Source of the DNA: Cadophora sp. MPI-SDFR-AT-0126
Taxonomy: Eukaryota; Ascomycota; Leotiomycetes; Helotiales; Ploettnerulaceae
Assembly: GCA_020747065.1 (NCBI GenBank)
Contig: JAGMVK010000002.1
Coordinates: 124,001-188,000 of the forward strand
Direction of reading: 5' to 3'
DNA: 64,000 nt
Shown here: piece after piece, positions 20,683 through 31,579 of the stretch
Numbering within the stretch: the stretch's first letter is position 1
Layout: each line of letters opens with the position of its first letter
Notes under the pieces: model-generated
Database searches by the model: none
What the model was told of the DNA's origin: nothing
Seen by the model: the letters and a program-made list of their open reading frames with translations, nothing else
Position numbers and translations under genes: made by a program

Positions 20683-23600
20683 CTAAGACTCGTGAATAGT
20701 CGCTACTTTGCCATTGCACCCTGAAACCACCGACACCCCTTCAAGCTGTTCGCCTTTAGCGTTGCCATGCCTCTGGAGCCTCGGTGTGACCGTGAATTCC
20801 AAATCCTCACGTTCCTGTGCCAACTTTGACTTCTTTTCCGGATCCGACTCTGTTGAGCCCAGCAAAATCATGCGTATGCGGCAACGATGCGTACAGAGCA
20901 CGATCCACATTCGGACCGCCTCTGTGAGGAATTCTAGCATATCTTGCTTTCGTTTATCCGTCAGATTGACAAAGGCATCTACGGTTTCCAGGAAACGCCG
21001 TTGGAACTGCGGCTGATGCTTGACGAACGAGTGTCTCAGTGCGTTGTACGGTGATGATGGTTTTGTGAGTGAATCTAGAGCCGCTTCACAAGTGTCATAT
21101 CGATATTTCTCGGACAACTCGTCGGGTACTGGCCATCGGTATGCCTCGCTGGTTTCATTGTCATCTGTAGATATTCGTCAGTGGAGTTCCAGTTCGAACT
21201 GTTCCTATGATCATACCTGATGGAAATGAATCGCTCCAGACCTCTTCGAGACGCTCCCCTTCCTTACCCAAGACCCTGAAGGGGCTGCAGAAGATCAATT
21301 GGTACAGAGTAGTCCAAATTGCGTCTCCCAAGATCAATTTCTTCAACCGCCGTTGCTTCGTCCCGACCAGAGCTGTCAGGGCGTCTTTCGACCATATCTT
21401 CCTGTCCTCGCGCCATTCCCATTCCGAAAATGTCGTGACCTTGCTGACCACACTACCGAACCCCACTATTGGAACCTTTCCAGTCTTTGCGGAGACACCT
21501 CGAACTATCTCCTGATCCGATAGACCAGGATAGTCCTCTTGTTTCAGGAGCATGCCCAACAGCTTCTTCCGTCCCGTCTCTAGCTTCTCAATGGTACCTT
21601 TGTGCTTCTGCGCCTCCTCCTCCACTTTCTCTGCTGTCCTGGCGCTCTCCTCGCGTAATTCTGTCTCCAACTTCTCAATGAGACTTTTGTGCTTCTGTGC
21701 TTCTTCGTCGACTTTTTCTTGGCTCCTGACTTTCTCCAACCGCAATGCTGTCTCCAGCTCAGTTTTGTCTGCTTCCCACTTTTTTTCATTCTGGAGTGTT
21801 TGGCGGCTGTGCTCTTGTTGCAATTTCTCGAGCTGTTCCTTCTTCTCGTTTTCGGCCTCTTTCAGGGCTTTTGAGTGCAATCTTGTCTGCTTGGCGAGGG
21901 TTTCGTCGTGGTGTTTCTCGAGCGCAATTCGCTGGGAGTCTTGCACTTTTATCTGTTTTTGAGCCTCTGAAAGTGATTGCTGATATTCGTGCAGCTGGGA
22001 ATCTTGCAATTTGATCTGTTTCCGAACCTCTGAAAGTGATTGTTGATGTTCGCGCAGCTGGACATCTTGCACCTTGATCTTTTGCCGAGCCTCTGACAGT
22101 GATTGTTGATGTTCGCGCAGCTGGACATCTTGCACCTTGATCTTTTGCCGAGCCTCTGACAGTGAAGTTTCTCGCTGACGCAGCAGGGCACCTTGCGCGT
22201 TGATCTGTTGCCGAGCCTCTGACAGTGAAGTTTCTCGCTGACGCAGCTCGTCTGCTGCTGACTTTGCTCGAGCGGCCTCCGCTTGTCTTTGCTTCTTCAA
22301 CGCGTCATCGTGGACTCCCCGGAGATGGGTCTCAATTCTTCGCTTTTCTGACTCATGCTCCTTGCTTTGCGCAATCATCTCTGCATTGTGTTGCAGCGCT
22401 ATAGCAGTCTTCTGATCCTTCAATTCCTTAGCATGAGATTCTCTCAAATTCTTCTCTGTTGTCTGTGACCTCTGACTCTCGACCTGTCTGGCTTCCGATA
22501 TAGTCTGGCAACTTCGCTCTGCTTCATTTAGCTTACCCTCGAGTGTCTTTTGGCGGCTTATCAACTCAAGCTCCGTTTTTGCCATGTTCTGGATATCGAG
22601 AGTCTTTGCTTTGACAGTGATGCGAAGTTGACCTGCTTCTTCCAAAGCCTGTGTGAGCTCTTTCTGAACATTCTTCAGCTCGATGTTCGTTTGTTCCTCT
22701 CTTCGACGCTGTACTTCCGCAGAATTTTGCAACTCATTGATAAGATTGGTAGACCGTTTCAGTCTCCTCTCCATCTCAATGGCATCCTTGCCCTCCACCG
22801 GCTCAGGATCTGGCGATTTGTTCCCTCCAACATCATTCTGCCTAGATGCCGATCCTTGGACTAACAGATCCACCCTACGTGGTAGGTCCTCGAAACTTGA
22901 AGGATCAGGGTTCGTCGGGTCTATGCTACGCGATATCCTTTCTAGGATCTCCCAGCTCGACTTGTTTTTGGCATGGCTTTCATCAAAAGTTTGATCTATA
23001 TACTGCTCAAGCTTTGTCGGCAAATCTACAAAATCTGTTGTTTCGAAGTTTGTCGGATCTATCGTGCGGGAAATACTCTTCAAAATCTCTCTTTGCGACC
23101 TCGCTTCATATCTGTTCTCGCTCAAGATATTGCGGATATGGAAGTCAACTTTTGTTGGCAAGTCTTTGAAATCCGATTTGTCGGAGTATGTCGGATCTAT
23201 CGTGTGCGATATTCTCCTCAAAATCTCCCTGCTAGAGTCGATGTCGTGATCGTCGTCCTCCAACCTTTGACGAATATGACGGCCAAGTTTTGTCAGAGGT
23301 ATCGGCTTCTGGCCTTCGGAATGGAGATCGTGCTGAATGCTTTCGAGCGTGCTTATGACATCTTCCAGTTCTGGAAGTATATCATCGACATTTTGCACCG
23401 TATGACCTGTCGCGCGACCAAGTTCTCTCCCAACCTGGTTCACGAGAGTTTCGAAAACATTTCGCTTCGCCAATACGTTTTCGATTTGTTTGGCAAGGTC
23501 ATCCCTGTCCCACCTCCCACGAGGAGCATCAGGATGTAAAATCAATTTCTCGATCCCCTTCAACAATCTAGCCATTTGGTATACCCTCGTAGGGAGATCA

Positions 23601-23701
23601 TCATTTCTTATACGACGATGGTCATGCGGGCCACGAATAAAGCTCTCAATTTTTTCAAGGTACTTGCCATACCTCACCACGTCCAGGGGATTGGACGACA
23701 T
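20683..23701 (-). CDS. 988-aa repeat and coiled-coil protein, unknown function
   Basis: Unrecognised. Exon 1 is 23701 to 21217; a 52-bp intron (21216 to 21165) joins it to exon 2 at 21164 to 20683. The N-terminal ~285 residues are helical. Three clear 46-residue repeats start at residues 158, 204 and 250. Each has [RW]EIL-x2-IS-x-[TS]IDPT near its start and DLP[TR][KR][VL] near its end; a degenerate fourth copy starts about 112 and a lone LPTRV sits at 36. Residues ~310-690 are a long coiled coil, including five tandem 21-residue units (LSEARQKIKVQDVQL type) encoded by a 63-bp repeat. The C-terminal ~280 residues look globular (LLKQEDYPGLSDQEIVRGVS, WREDRKIWSKDALTALVG, KRKQDMLEFLTEAVRMW) with no known motif. 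A scaffold role near the divergent Hsp70-like gene is inference only. Confidence 0.82.
21963..22250 (-). repeat. 63-bp tandem repeat (about 4.6 copies) coding for 21-aa coiled-coil units
   Basis: Copies begin at 21963, 22026, 22089, 22152 and 22215, an exact 63-bp period. The copies at 22026 and 22089 are almost identical in DNA, which points to recent duplication or conversion. The period equals three heptads. Confidence 0.9.
22847..23230 (-). repeat. 46-residue (138-bp) helical repeat, three copies in protein
   Basis: Repeat units at residues 158-203, 204-249 and 250-285 of the 988-aa protein share EIL, IDPT and DLP motifs at fixed spacing. DNA identity is lower than protein similarity, so these copies are older than the 63-bp array. 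Confidence 0.8.
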
Positions 23702-24655
23702 TTTGGCAGTGCCTAGATGAATGAGGTGTTGAGTTGAAGTAGCAGAATGGTTTTGAGGTCAGACTCCTAATTTCACTGCCTCAACGATAATGTTCCGGTA
23801 AGGTTAGGTCTGATCGCGACAAGGCAAATTGACGTCCGGCGCAGGCGAATGTCCATCAATCTCAAAAACCGCGTTCGAAGGTGCCGTCTCCTCCTTCTAT
23901 GGCAGACGCACTGGGGTAGTCCGCTACCAGCTCTGGGAAGACTTGAAATCGGAGGAGTGCGATTGAGTGCAACGAAGTTGGCATGCGAGTCTCACTTCCC
24001 TCGAACTCGGTGTGTCATCCACTAGGAGCACCTATTCTCCAATGTATTTCTTTGCGGGGAGAAAAGGAGCACGCGTACCGAAGCCCAGACTCAGATCCGC
24101 AGCCTATTATCAATTCCTCGTGTCAGTGTCAGACCATTTGATCTTTGGGCAGATATCTTCCCCCACACTAGTGGCAGCCATCAAAAGCCCCTTCGCGGGC
24201 CGCGCCATATTTGATGACAAGGCTGAGATTTCAACCTTCACCAAAACTCACAAGAGTAGCACGATAAGAAAGGCCAAGCTTCACTTACTCCATTTCAATA
24301 CTTAAACAATGATTAGGATGACCAGTTTATTTTCATAGACAGATTTTCGTTTAGGGCGGTGGATCCCTCACACGAGCTGAACTAGGGCTGACTGAACAGG
24401 AGCTGAAATTTGCATGAGCAGCCCAAACGACAAGGCGTAATTCTAGAGTTGATTGTGGTAGTCAATGCTTCAAGCCACCATGCATCCTTGCCCATGGGTT
24501 AAGCGGAGAGAGATAACGTTCAGCATATGGTTCTCCAGCTGGTTGCGGAGAGCTTTATCGTACTGCATTGACAGCTCGTAACTCTTGTGAAGGTGTTACC
24601 ATAGTTCCTTCCCTGAAGCATCGGAAAACTTCAATCTACAACATCTCGGGACAAA
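23702..24655. promoter_or_regulatory. Divergent promoter region of the coiled-coil and Hsp70-like genes
   Basis: 954 bp between two divergent starts. The open frame at 23967-24305 has no coding character. Shared regulation of the two genes is possible. Confidence 0.5.
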
Positions 24656-27280
24656 ATGAGCCGTAACCATCACAACTTGCTCGATTCTGCCAATGCGTAC
24701 TCGATGTATGGCAACTCACGAAGGAGTGATGCGAGCTCGATATCTGATGAACCATTCCCTGGACCCCGAGAGTTCACCCTTCCATTACACACACAAACGA
24801 GTAGCGATAGGATCTCTTCATCCGACTTCAATGAGAGTGAGGAGCAGTACACTCACTCGCGTGCAGCATCATCGACCTTTCAACGATCCTCTAAGATCAG
24901 CTCTGCAACTTCGAACAGTGGGGATTTCGGCGATGCGACCAATCTGATTGCTATTGCTGAAGGCCAGCGCCTGGTGATTGCAATCGATTACGGAACTACT
25001 TTCACAGGTAATGTGCAAGATCGAGATAGAGCCAGAGACTGATACATAGTAGGTGTCGCTATTGTTTTTGTACCCGTGGACGAGAAAACCGCCAAACTCA
25101 GCGATATCAAAGTCTTGAGAGAATGGAGCAGTTCTTACAACGAGGATAAAGTTCCCAGTGCATACTCTTACACGAAGTCGAGAGCCAACGAAGAGCAATG
25201 GGGAACTTCCTTCAGCGAAGACGCAGAGATTATGGTTTACACGAAACTGGAACTTGACGCGCAGGAGTCAGTGATCGGTGAACTCGATATGATATTGGAC
25301 AACTTGGATGGAATGAAAGATCTCAGCAGCGAGTACGTTGTAAGGTCAAAAGGCGAACCCGACTATACCCCCAAGAAACCTGATCTTGTGGTACTTGACT
25401 ACATGAAGAAGATTTTCGAACGAGTGTGGAAGTACTTGGGGCAATATGATCAAGCTTTGCTTTTATCGCTACCCGTTGATATCATCATAACCCATCCCGT
25501 CGTAAGTACACCCAACGACTAGATGTAGGAATGGCGAAAGTGACTTGTGAATAGGTATGGTCCTATAGAGCGAGGAATGCGACTTACCGCGCTGTCACTC
25601 TGGCAGGTTTCAACGGCGATACGTTCCCTAGACTTGAGAACATCAAGATGCTAGCGGAGCCAGAAGCTGCAGCAGTCTACACAGCTCGGTACCTCAAGGA
25701 AGAAGAACCAGACAGAACTGTGTTGGAGGTATGGTAGATAAATGTTGTTTTTCTGGGTCAGCTAACTCTGATAGAAAAACGACACCTTCATTCTGTGTGA
25801 CGCTGGAGGCGGGACAGTGGTATGTGATCTCCCCCCTTTGTGTCTGAAGGATCCTTGAACACAGAAAATATGTTGAGACGGCACAGGATGTGGTTACCTT
25901 TCGAGTCCTTGAGACAGAGCCTTCACTCGAGTTGGAACAAATTGGCGAGCCACATAGTCTGTTTCCTTATCCATTCTAGGAATGTCCAGGGCTGACTACA
26001 TCTAGGTCGCAAATGCGGATCGGTGTTCATTGATGGCGAATTCAAGACATGGCTACGAGATGAACTCCTCGGCCCCGACGACTATGAAAAGCTAGAACCG
26101 AATTCGAAGAAGAGGATAAAGCCTCACTCCACCACGGGGAGGAAAATGAGGGACGTGATGAAAAGCTTTGTCGAACACAAATGCAGCTTTACGGGTGGCG
26201 AGGATGCCGACCATCGGTTCACCATCGAGCTCCCGGCAGAGTTCAAAGGCCTTTCTATCGATGACTATGTGGATGAAGGTCTACTGCAATTAGATCGGTA
26301 AGCGAATCTAACAAGCAGTCACTTCTAAACATAGTGCGCTAATCTTATCTAAGTAATGACATGATGTTGCTCTTCGAAAAATGTGTCGATGAGATTGTAG
26401 CATTGGTCAAAAGACAAGAAAAGGAAGTGATGACTAAGTACGACGACCAAGGTATAGCCCGAATCAAGGTACGCTGAACATGATGACTTTTTCGGTTCAT
26501 ATCTTAACATACTGTAGAGCATTCTGATGATAGGAGGCTTTGGAGAATCGGTTTTCCTGCAAGATGTTATTAGAGAACAAATGGAGGTGAACAACATCAC
26601 TATCCATCGGCCAGCCACATCGTAAGTATTATCTAAACATGTTGAGACTATAAGCTCATCAAATGTAGATGGTCAGCGGTGCTCAGAGGCGCTGCCCTGT
26701 ACGGAATCGACAAATCTCGGCTGAAAAATTATGTACGAACGCAGAGATTCCCCAACTACTATGCCGTGGCCAGGGATACAGAAGAGTCCCAAGGAGCAGG
26801 ATTAGCTCAGTATCAAGATCCAATAACTGGCAAATTTATGGGAAAGAGCCGGCTGACCTGGATCGTGCATCGCGGCGACTTGGCCTTCGAGGATTGGAAT
26901 CTGTCCCAGGAGACACTTCTAGCATTCACTTTCCGAGAGAACGACGAAAAGAACTTCACAATTTCAATCTACAAGTATCTTCGAAAGGATAACATCCTCC
27001 CGACCCGCGTTCGACCAAATGACCCAGGTAAGTCCAAACTCGCCTCCGAGACCGCAAACTACTCACAGCTCCAGAATTGGAAAATGTCCTGGCGATTCCT
27101 GTCAGTTTCTCAAACGTGAAACTGGACGATTTGGATATGTACATGAGTAGTGGAGCACGGGAGCCTTATTACCAATGTGTTGTGTCCCTATACTTGACCT
27201 GGAGAAATGAATCGCTGGAGGCGACAGTGGTATGGAACAACAAGGTTATCTATCCAGTAACTGCAGGTGGAATGATTTGA
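24656..27280 (+). CDS. Hsp70-like ATPase (HSPA12-type), ten exons
   Basis: ASKHA-superfamily protein of about 723 aa. Exons: 24656-25007, 25053-25501, 25555-25728, 25775-25819, 25887-25956, 26006-26297, 26354-26468, 26518-26621, 26669-27027 and 27069-27280. All junctions keep frame. The N-terminal ~100 residues are Ser-rich and disordered. The nucleotide-binding domain shows phosphate-1 IAIDYGTTFTG (crossing intron 1), THPVVWSYRARNATYRAV, AEPEAAAVYTARYL, phosphate-2 LCDAGGGTVDVV (crossing intron 4), CGSVFIDGEFKTWL and adenosine-motif ILMIGGFGES. No canonical Hsp70 substrate-binding domain or EEVD end follows; the C-terminal ~190 residues are divergent, as in HSPA12-like fungal proteins. Intron 5 uses a GTCTGT donor and intron 6 a CTAAG acceptor. 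The last intron has two frame-compatible acceptors, at 27068 and 27074. Partners unknown; neighbours are coiled-coil and WD40 proteins. Confidence 0.88.
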
Positions 27281-27778
27281 TTAGTTATTCGCGGGGTAAA
27301 TAGTATCAATAACGTCTAAATTTTTGAAGATCGTTAGTATGTTCGCGTTGCCTCAGCCTTCTCCGTTCCATCCGGATTCCACTGACTCAAACCACTTGAG
27401 CGCTCGCAGCCCGCTTTTCCCAGCTTCTTTCAGCTCCTTTCAGCTTGCACGATACGAGGCTATTCGGTGAGCATGATATGGCATGATCGAGCCCAAGATA
27501 CTCGGCCTCGAACCTAATGCCATTACTAAACGAGGCTGACGAGCAGACGCCCGATTCTGCAATGTCTCAGACCTCAGCTCAGCTCCTACCCCGCACCTTA
27601 TTTGCTTCTATTGCTCTTATCTCTATCCTTGCCAGCCACTATGAGACAGGATTCAGCCTAGGTGGGGGTCGTGTCCTTCTCACCGGGCGCATTCCCCTTG
27701 AGACTTCATCCCCGCTGAGAGTCCCTTCCCGCTGAGAGTTCATTCTCATTGAGATTCACACCTCAGGTTTAGACAAAC
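27281..27778. other. Intergenic with short degenerate repeats
   Basis: 498 bp between the Hsp70-like gene and the 317-aa gene. 27695-27770 holds imperfect repeats of a CCGCTGAGAGT-like unit just upstream of the next start. No gene is seen. Confidence 0.5.
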
Positions 27779-28732
27779 ATGACTTTACTCGGAAAATTCA
27801 GCCGGACCGAGAGATACGAGAGGAAGCTTCAACGCAAGCGGGAGGAGATCACGAAAGATGACCAGCAGGCACGAAAACAAGCAGAACAACGCGAGAGGCT
27901 AGCTGCTTACGAGCGGGAGAGACGAGAGAGAGAACTTCTCGCGGACGCAGCAAGGCTCGAAAAGAAGCTCGAGCGTGCCAGACTCGAGAAGCAAGAGAAG
28001 GAAGAAAGGGAAAGGCAAGCAAATGCTGATTTACAGGCAGCGCTGGCGAGGGAGAGGGCGGAAGAACTTGAACGAGCCCGGATCCGTCATGAGGAGGAGA
28101 TCCAACGTCTCGCAGCAGCCAAATTCCGCGATAATCAAGAAGCACAAATACGCCTAGCAAGAGAGAGGAGACTGCGGGAGGAAACGGAGCAACAGCTCAA
28201 TAAAGAACGCAACGAACGGGAAAGGGCTCGCCTCGCCGAAGAAGCCAGACAACAATTGGTGAAAGCCAGAAAGGAGGCGGAAAGAAGGGCTGTCGAGCGT
28301 CAGAAGGAGGAAGAGGAGAGAAAGATTTTGGAGGCGGAAAAGAAGAGGCAGCGAGACCAGTTGGAAAAACACAACAATCCCAGAGCATTGCAAGAGCTGC
28401 GAGACCTCATCCGCGAAAGATATGAACTCGACATGGAGATCTACAAACTGGGAATCAAAGTAACGCCATCAAACAGAGACGTAGTCATGAAGCTCATGGC
28501 TAAGTCCGATGAGATCCTCCAGACAATCAGGTCAATAGTTGAAGGTTGGAACGAACAGTCCTTCGAGCAAGAATTAGAGTGGGAGTATGCTGAGCAGGTC
28601 AAAGAACGCTTGCTTGCACCTGGAAAACGGATCTGGGCGACTGAGCCGCCTTGGTTAGCGAGATCTGACAGAACAGGTCGACGAGGAAACCTAAGGGGTG
28701 GACGCGGAGGCGGTCGGGTTTCGGCATGGTGA
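27779..28732 (+). CDS. 317-aa charged coiled-coil protein with Arg/Gly C-terminus
   Basis: Single exon. Residues ~8-205 are an uninterrupted Arg/Glu/Gln/Lys-rich helix (RERELLADAARLEKKLERAR, EETEQQLNKERNERERARLA) predicted to be one long coiled coil. Residues ~207-285 are less biased and probably folded: LQELRDLIRERYELDMEIYK, SNRDVVMKLMAKSDEILQTI, EQELEWEYAEQVKERLL. The tail RTGRRGNLRGGRGGGRVSAW is RGG-like and could bind RNA or be methylated. No family recognised. It is the second co-directional gene after the Hsp70-like ATPase, 498 bp downstream. Some fungal NLR-neighbour and chaperone-linked proteins look like this, but homology cannot be claimed from composition. Confidence 0.75.
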   Translation: MTLLGKFSRTERYERKLQRKREEITKDDQQARKQAEQRERLAAYERERRERELLADAARLEKKLERARLEKQEKEERERQANADLQAALARERAEELERARIRHEEEIQRLAAAKFRDNQEAQIRLARERRLREETEQQLNKERNERERARLAEEARQQLVKARKEAERRAVERQKEEEERKILEAEKKRQRDQLEKHNNPRALQELRDLIRERYELDMEIYKLGIKVTPSNRDVVMKLMAKSDEILQTIRSIVEGWNEQSFEQELEWEYAEQVKERLLAPGKRIWATEPPWLARSDRTGRRGNLRGGRGGGRVSAW

Positions 28733-29175
28733 AGCCAATCGCAAAGAAGTTTTAGGCTTTATCTTGGGGACAAAGCAGGTAGGTCAAAACATGTGACTGT
28801 TAAGACAATTCATTGATCAAAATGCAGAGCACTTACAAGGCTTCTCATGTGTTGATGCTGGAACTTTCTTTTCTTTGGTTAGGTTGGCGGATCCATCTCA
28901 TTTCATGCTTTATTCGTGTGTTCAGAACATCTGGTGGCAACTTCTCCCAGCGGGCGCAGAGTCAGGTGGTTTGCCTTTGAATGAAATCGTCTGCCAGACT
29001 CTTCTAGCTAGGTCTACGGCAGTACAAAAACAGCTTTACACACAACCCAAACAAGAAGGGGACGCTATAGTATGCAATTCCGATACTTTGTACTTTGAAA
29101 TACAATAGTCCCATTGATCTCCACTCCAGGCTCTCCGGAAATAAAATGAGGATGCATTGCCAAAACATGAATTTA
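28733..29175. other. Intergenic between convergent genes
   Basis: About 440 bp. Beyond it, toward higher coordinates, lies the out-of-frame seventh WD repeat of the next gene. No separate gene is seen. Confidence 0.5.
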
Positions 29176-30840
29176 TCAACTCCTAGAAATTTCATTCCAC
29201 AATCTAACTGTCCTGTCCCCAGAGCCAGACGCTAATTGTCCACCATCACGAGCTGAGAACGCTATACTTGAGATACTCCCACCATCAGAATGTAGTGTCT
29301 GGGCAAGTACCCCCCGTCTCAGTGTCCCATAACTTGAACGTACTGTCATCTCCTGATCCCGATGCGAGCCATCTGTGACCTACATATACTACAGCTGTAA
29401 TATGATCATCCTGACCCTGCAGTATCCGTGTAGTTGAGCCCGTTCTAATATCCCAGACCTTGACGGTTCGATCCCAAGAACCCGAGGCAAAACCTTCTCC
29501 TCGAATGGCGATGCTCCGGACACCATCGTCGTGACCCTTGAGCGTTCGAATGATAGACTTAGCCCTTACATCCCAAATGCTGATTGTTCCGTCTCCGAAT
29601 CCGGATATTAATCGCCTACCATCGTCCGTGATTGCTATGCTCCAAATGCCACCATGTTCTCCAGGAAGTGTCCTAACGGCTGACCCAGTTTCGATGTCCC
29701 AGATTCTGATTGTTCCATCTCCAGATCCCGAGGCTAGTTCTCTGCCATCAGTTGCGTATGCTAGGCCAGAAATGCGATCTTTATGGTCATTCAGCTCCTG
29801 AAGAAGTGACCCTGATCTAGCGTCCCAAAACTTGATGGTAGCGTCCGATGAAGCTGATGCCAAAACTGTTTCATCACCAACAAAAACTACCCCTGTAGCA
29901 TCGTCACTGTGACCGTGAAATGACTGTAAAGTGCGCTCCGTCTCAAGGTCCCAGAGCCGAATACTTCCATCCCATGAGCCTGACAGCAGCTGTGTCCCAT
30001 CCTTTGAGAATGCCACACTCGAAACTCCGCTGCTGTGGCTGGGCAAGGTTCGAAAAAGCTTGTAATTTCTGCTACTAGTCTGCTCGTCTTGGTGTCTAGA
30101 ACTGCCTGGAAGGTTTACTGTAGTGCCTTCATAAAGCTGGGAATACCAATTTAATGTTTCGCCGGAAAGACGGTCTGCATTTGTGAGCATCGGTATTTGC
30201 AAGTTTTCCCCGTTGGTATCAATTAGATGCTTTCGAACATCCCCACCAGGATAGGTAGTCGAAGAGTGCCCGCTGACGCTCTCGGCATAAGATTGAACGC
30301 GTTGCAGAGTTACCTCACTTTCGGGGCGGAGATGGCGAAGTTCTCTGATCTCCAGCAAGATTTGGTCCACTTTGTCGCCAATTTCTCTGGATGTTTCCCT
30401 TGCTTTAGGTAAGTATACATCCAGTGAAACTTGGAACCGATCTGCTTGAGTTCTTACAGAGAGCTGAGATTCAAGATAATGCCGATCATAGCTTTCTGTG
30501 CCTCTAACTGTCGACATAACGTGAGGACTTCTTTCTTCCCTGTGTATACCCAATACAGGCTCGGAAGTTGACTGAGTGATGATCGCAGCAGCAGAATGTC
30601 GGTATTCCTGGCAGTGTGGTTGCAATCTTGTAGAACCTCAAAGAGTTCCCGAGACAAGGTATCAGGCATACGCTTGAGATTTTGCAACTGTGTGAGGACT
30701 TTTAATAGACTATCGACTTCACGAAAGAGAGAGTCCATTTCAGTCCTCGCCTCGAAGAAATCCCCACGGACATCGTTGAGCTTCACGAGGGATCCGAGTA
30801 GCCCGACCAGCCCGGTGGCTATTGAGAATGGATCCGCCAT
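29176..30840 (-). CDS. HeLo-like domain/WD40 protein, seventh WD blade frameshifted
   Basis: Exon 1 runs 30840 to 30458 and begins MADPFSIATGLVGLLGSL, a hallmark of fungal HeLo-like N-termini (STAND/NLR and cell-death proteins). A 71-bp intron (30457 to 30387, GTAAGA...ACATCCAG) leads to exon 2. It encodes a helical linker and six WD repeats, each ending W-D-like (GSIRLWD, ATIKFWD, GTIRIWD, GTISIWD, RTVKVWD, STFKLWD). As sequenced, translation then stops at 29285 (494 aa). An extra G in a six-G run (plus-strand C at 29310-29315) causes this. In the shifted frame a seventh repeat follows (SSIAFSARDGGQLASGSGD, RTVRLWNEI), ending with a stop at 29176, which would complete a seven-bladed propeller. 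No NACHT or NB-ARC domain lies between the HeLo-like part and the WD40 part, unlike HET-E/HET-D-type NLRs. The alternative is a sequencing error at the homopolymer. Confidence 0.82.
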
Positions 30841-31579
30841 CTCTAATGCCCTTCGATTTGAGGATCAATAAAATCACAGGCTCGGCCGTCTGTTAGAGAG
30901 TATTTCAACGACCTCGATTCGTATCGAGGGGGTGGGGATCGTTAGGTCGTTCTTGTTCAGGGCGACTCTGTTGCGGGGCAGGGAGGCCATCTATACCTCC
31001 CTATCAGCTGCTACATCCAGCCACACTTGCATGTACCAGTTAGGACGAGGGAATATGCCTCCATGCAACAGGGGGTGCTAGTGGCACCATCAAAGCCAAT
31101 TACAGCAGGACTGAGACACCTGCGAGCAGCCTGGGGAAGTGGTGGAATTGAGTGAGTTGAGGGCGGTGGCAGTGCTGGCCTGGACCTGAACAGTGCATAT
31201 GCAAACGCCGTGAGGTCCGAATTGACCAGCAGTGGTCCTCTCGAACTATAGAGAATAGACATCGCGCAATATACATTATATAAGTTACGAGAACCATTGG
31301 AGACATGCACTGACTTTCATACTTATTACTCTACATACAAGAATTCCTTTTCCGCAAGTCAAAACCGTGCCATGCCTCAGATGTCCCATGAACTCCCCAG
31401 CACCTTCAAATGCTCATCAACGGAGGGTATCTAGTCCGACAATATCAAGAGCAGGGAGAAGCTAACTTAAGTGAGAAGTATGAAAGAGAACATAAAAATC
31501 AGAAAGAAGGTCCAAAGGTTGGACCATTAGGCAGTAGAAACACCAAAGTGCACATTCTCAAACGACCCGACGAAGCCCA
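30841..31579. other. Intergenic, no gene seen
   Basis: About 740 bp upstream of the HeLo-like/WD40 gene and downstream of the C2H2 gene. A short hairpin-capable stretch lies near 30912-30927. No coding signal. Confidence 0.55.
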
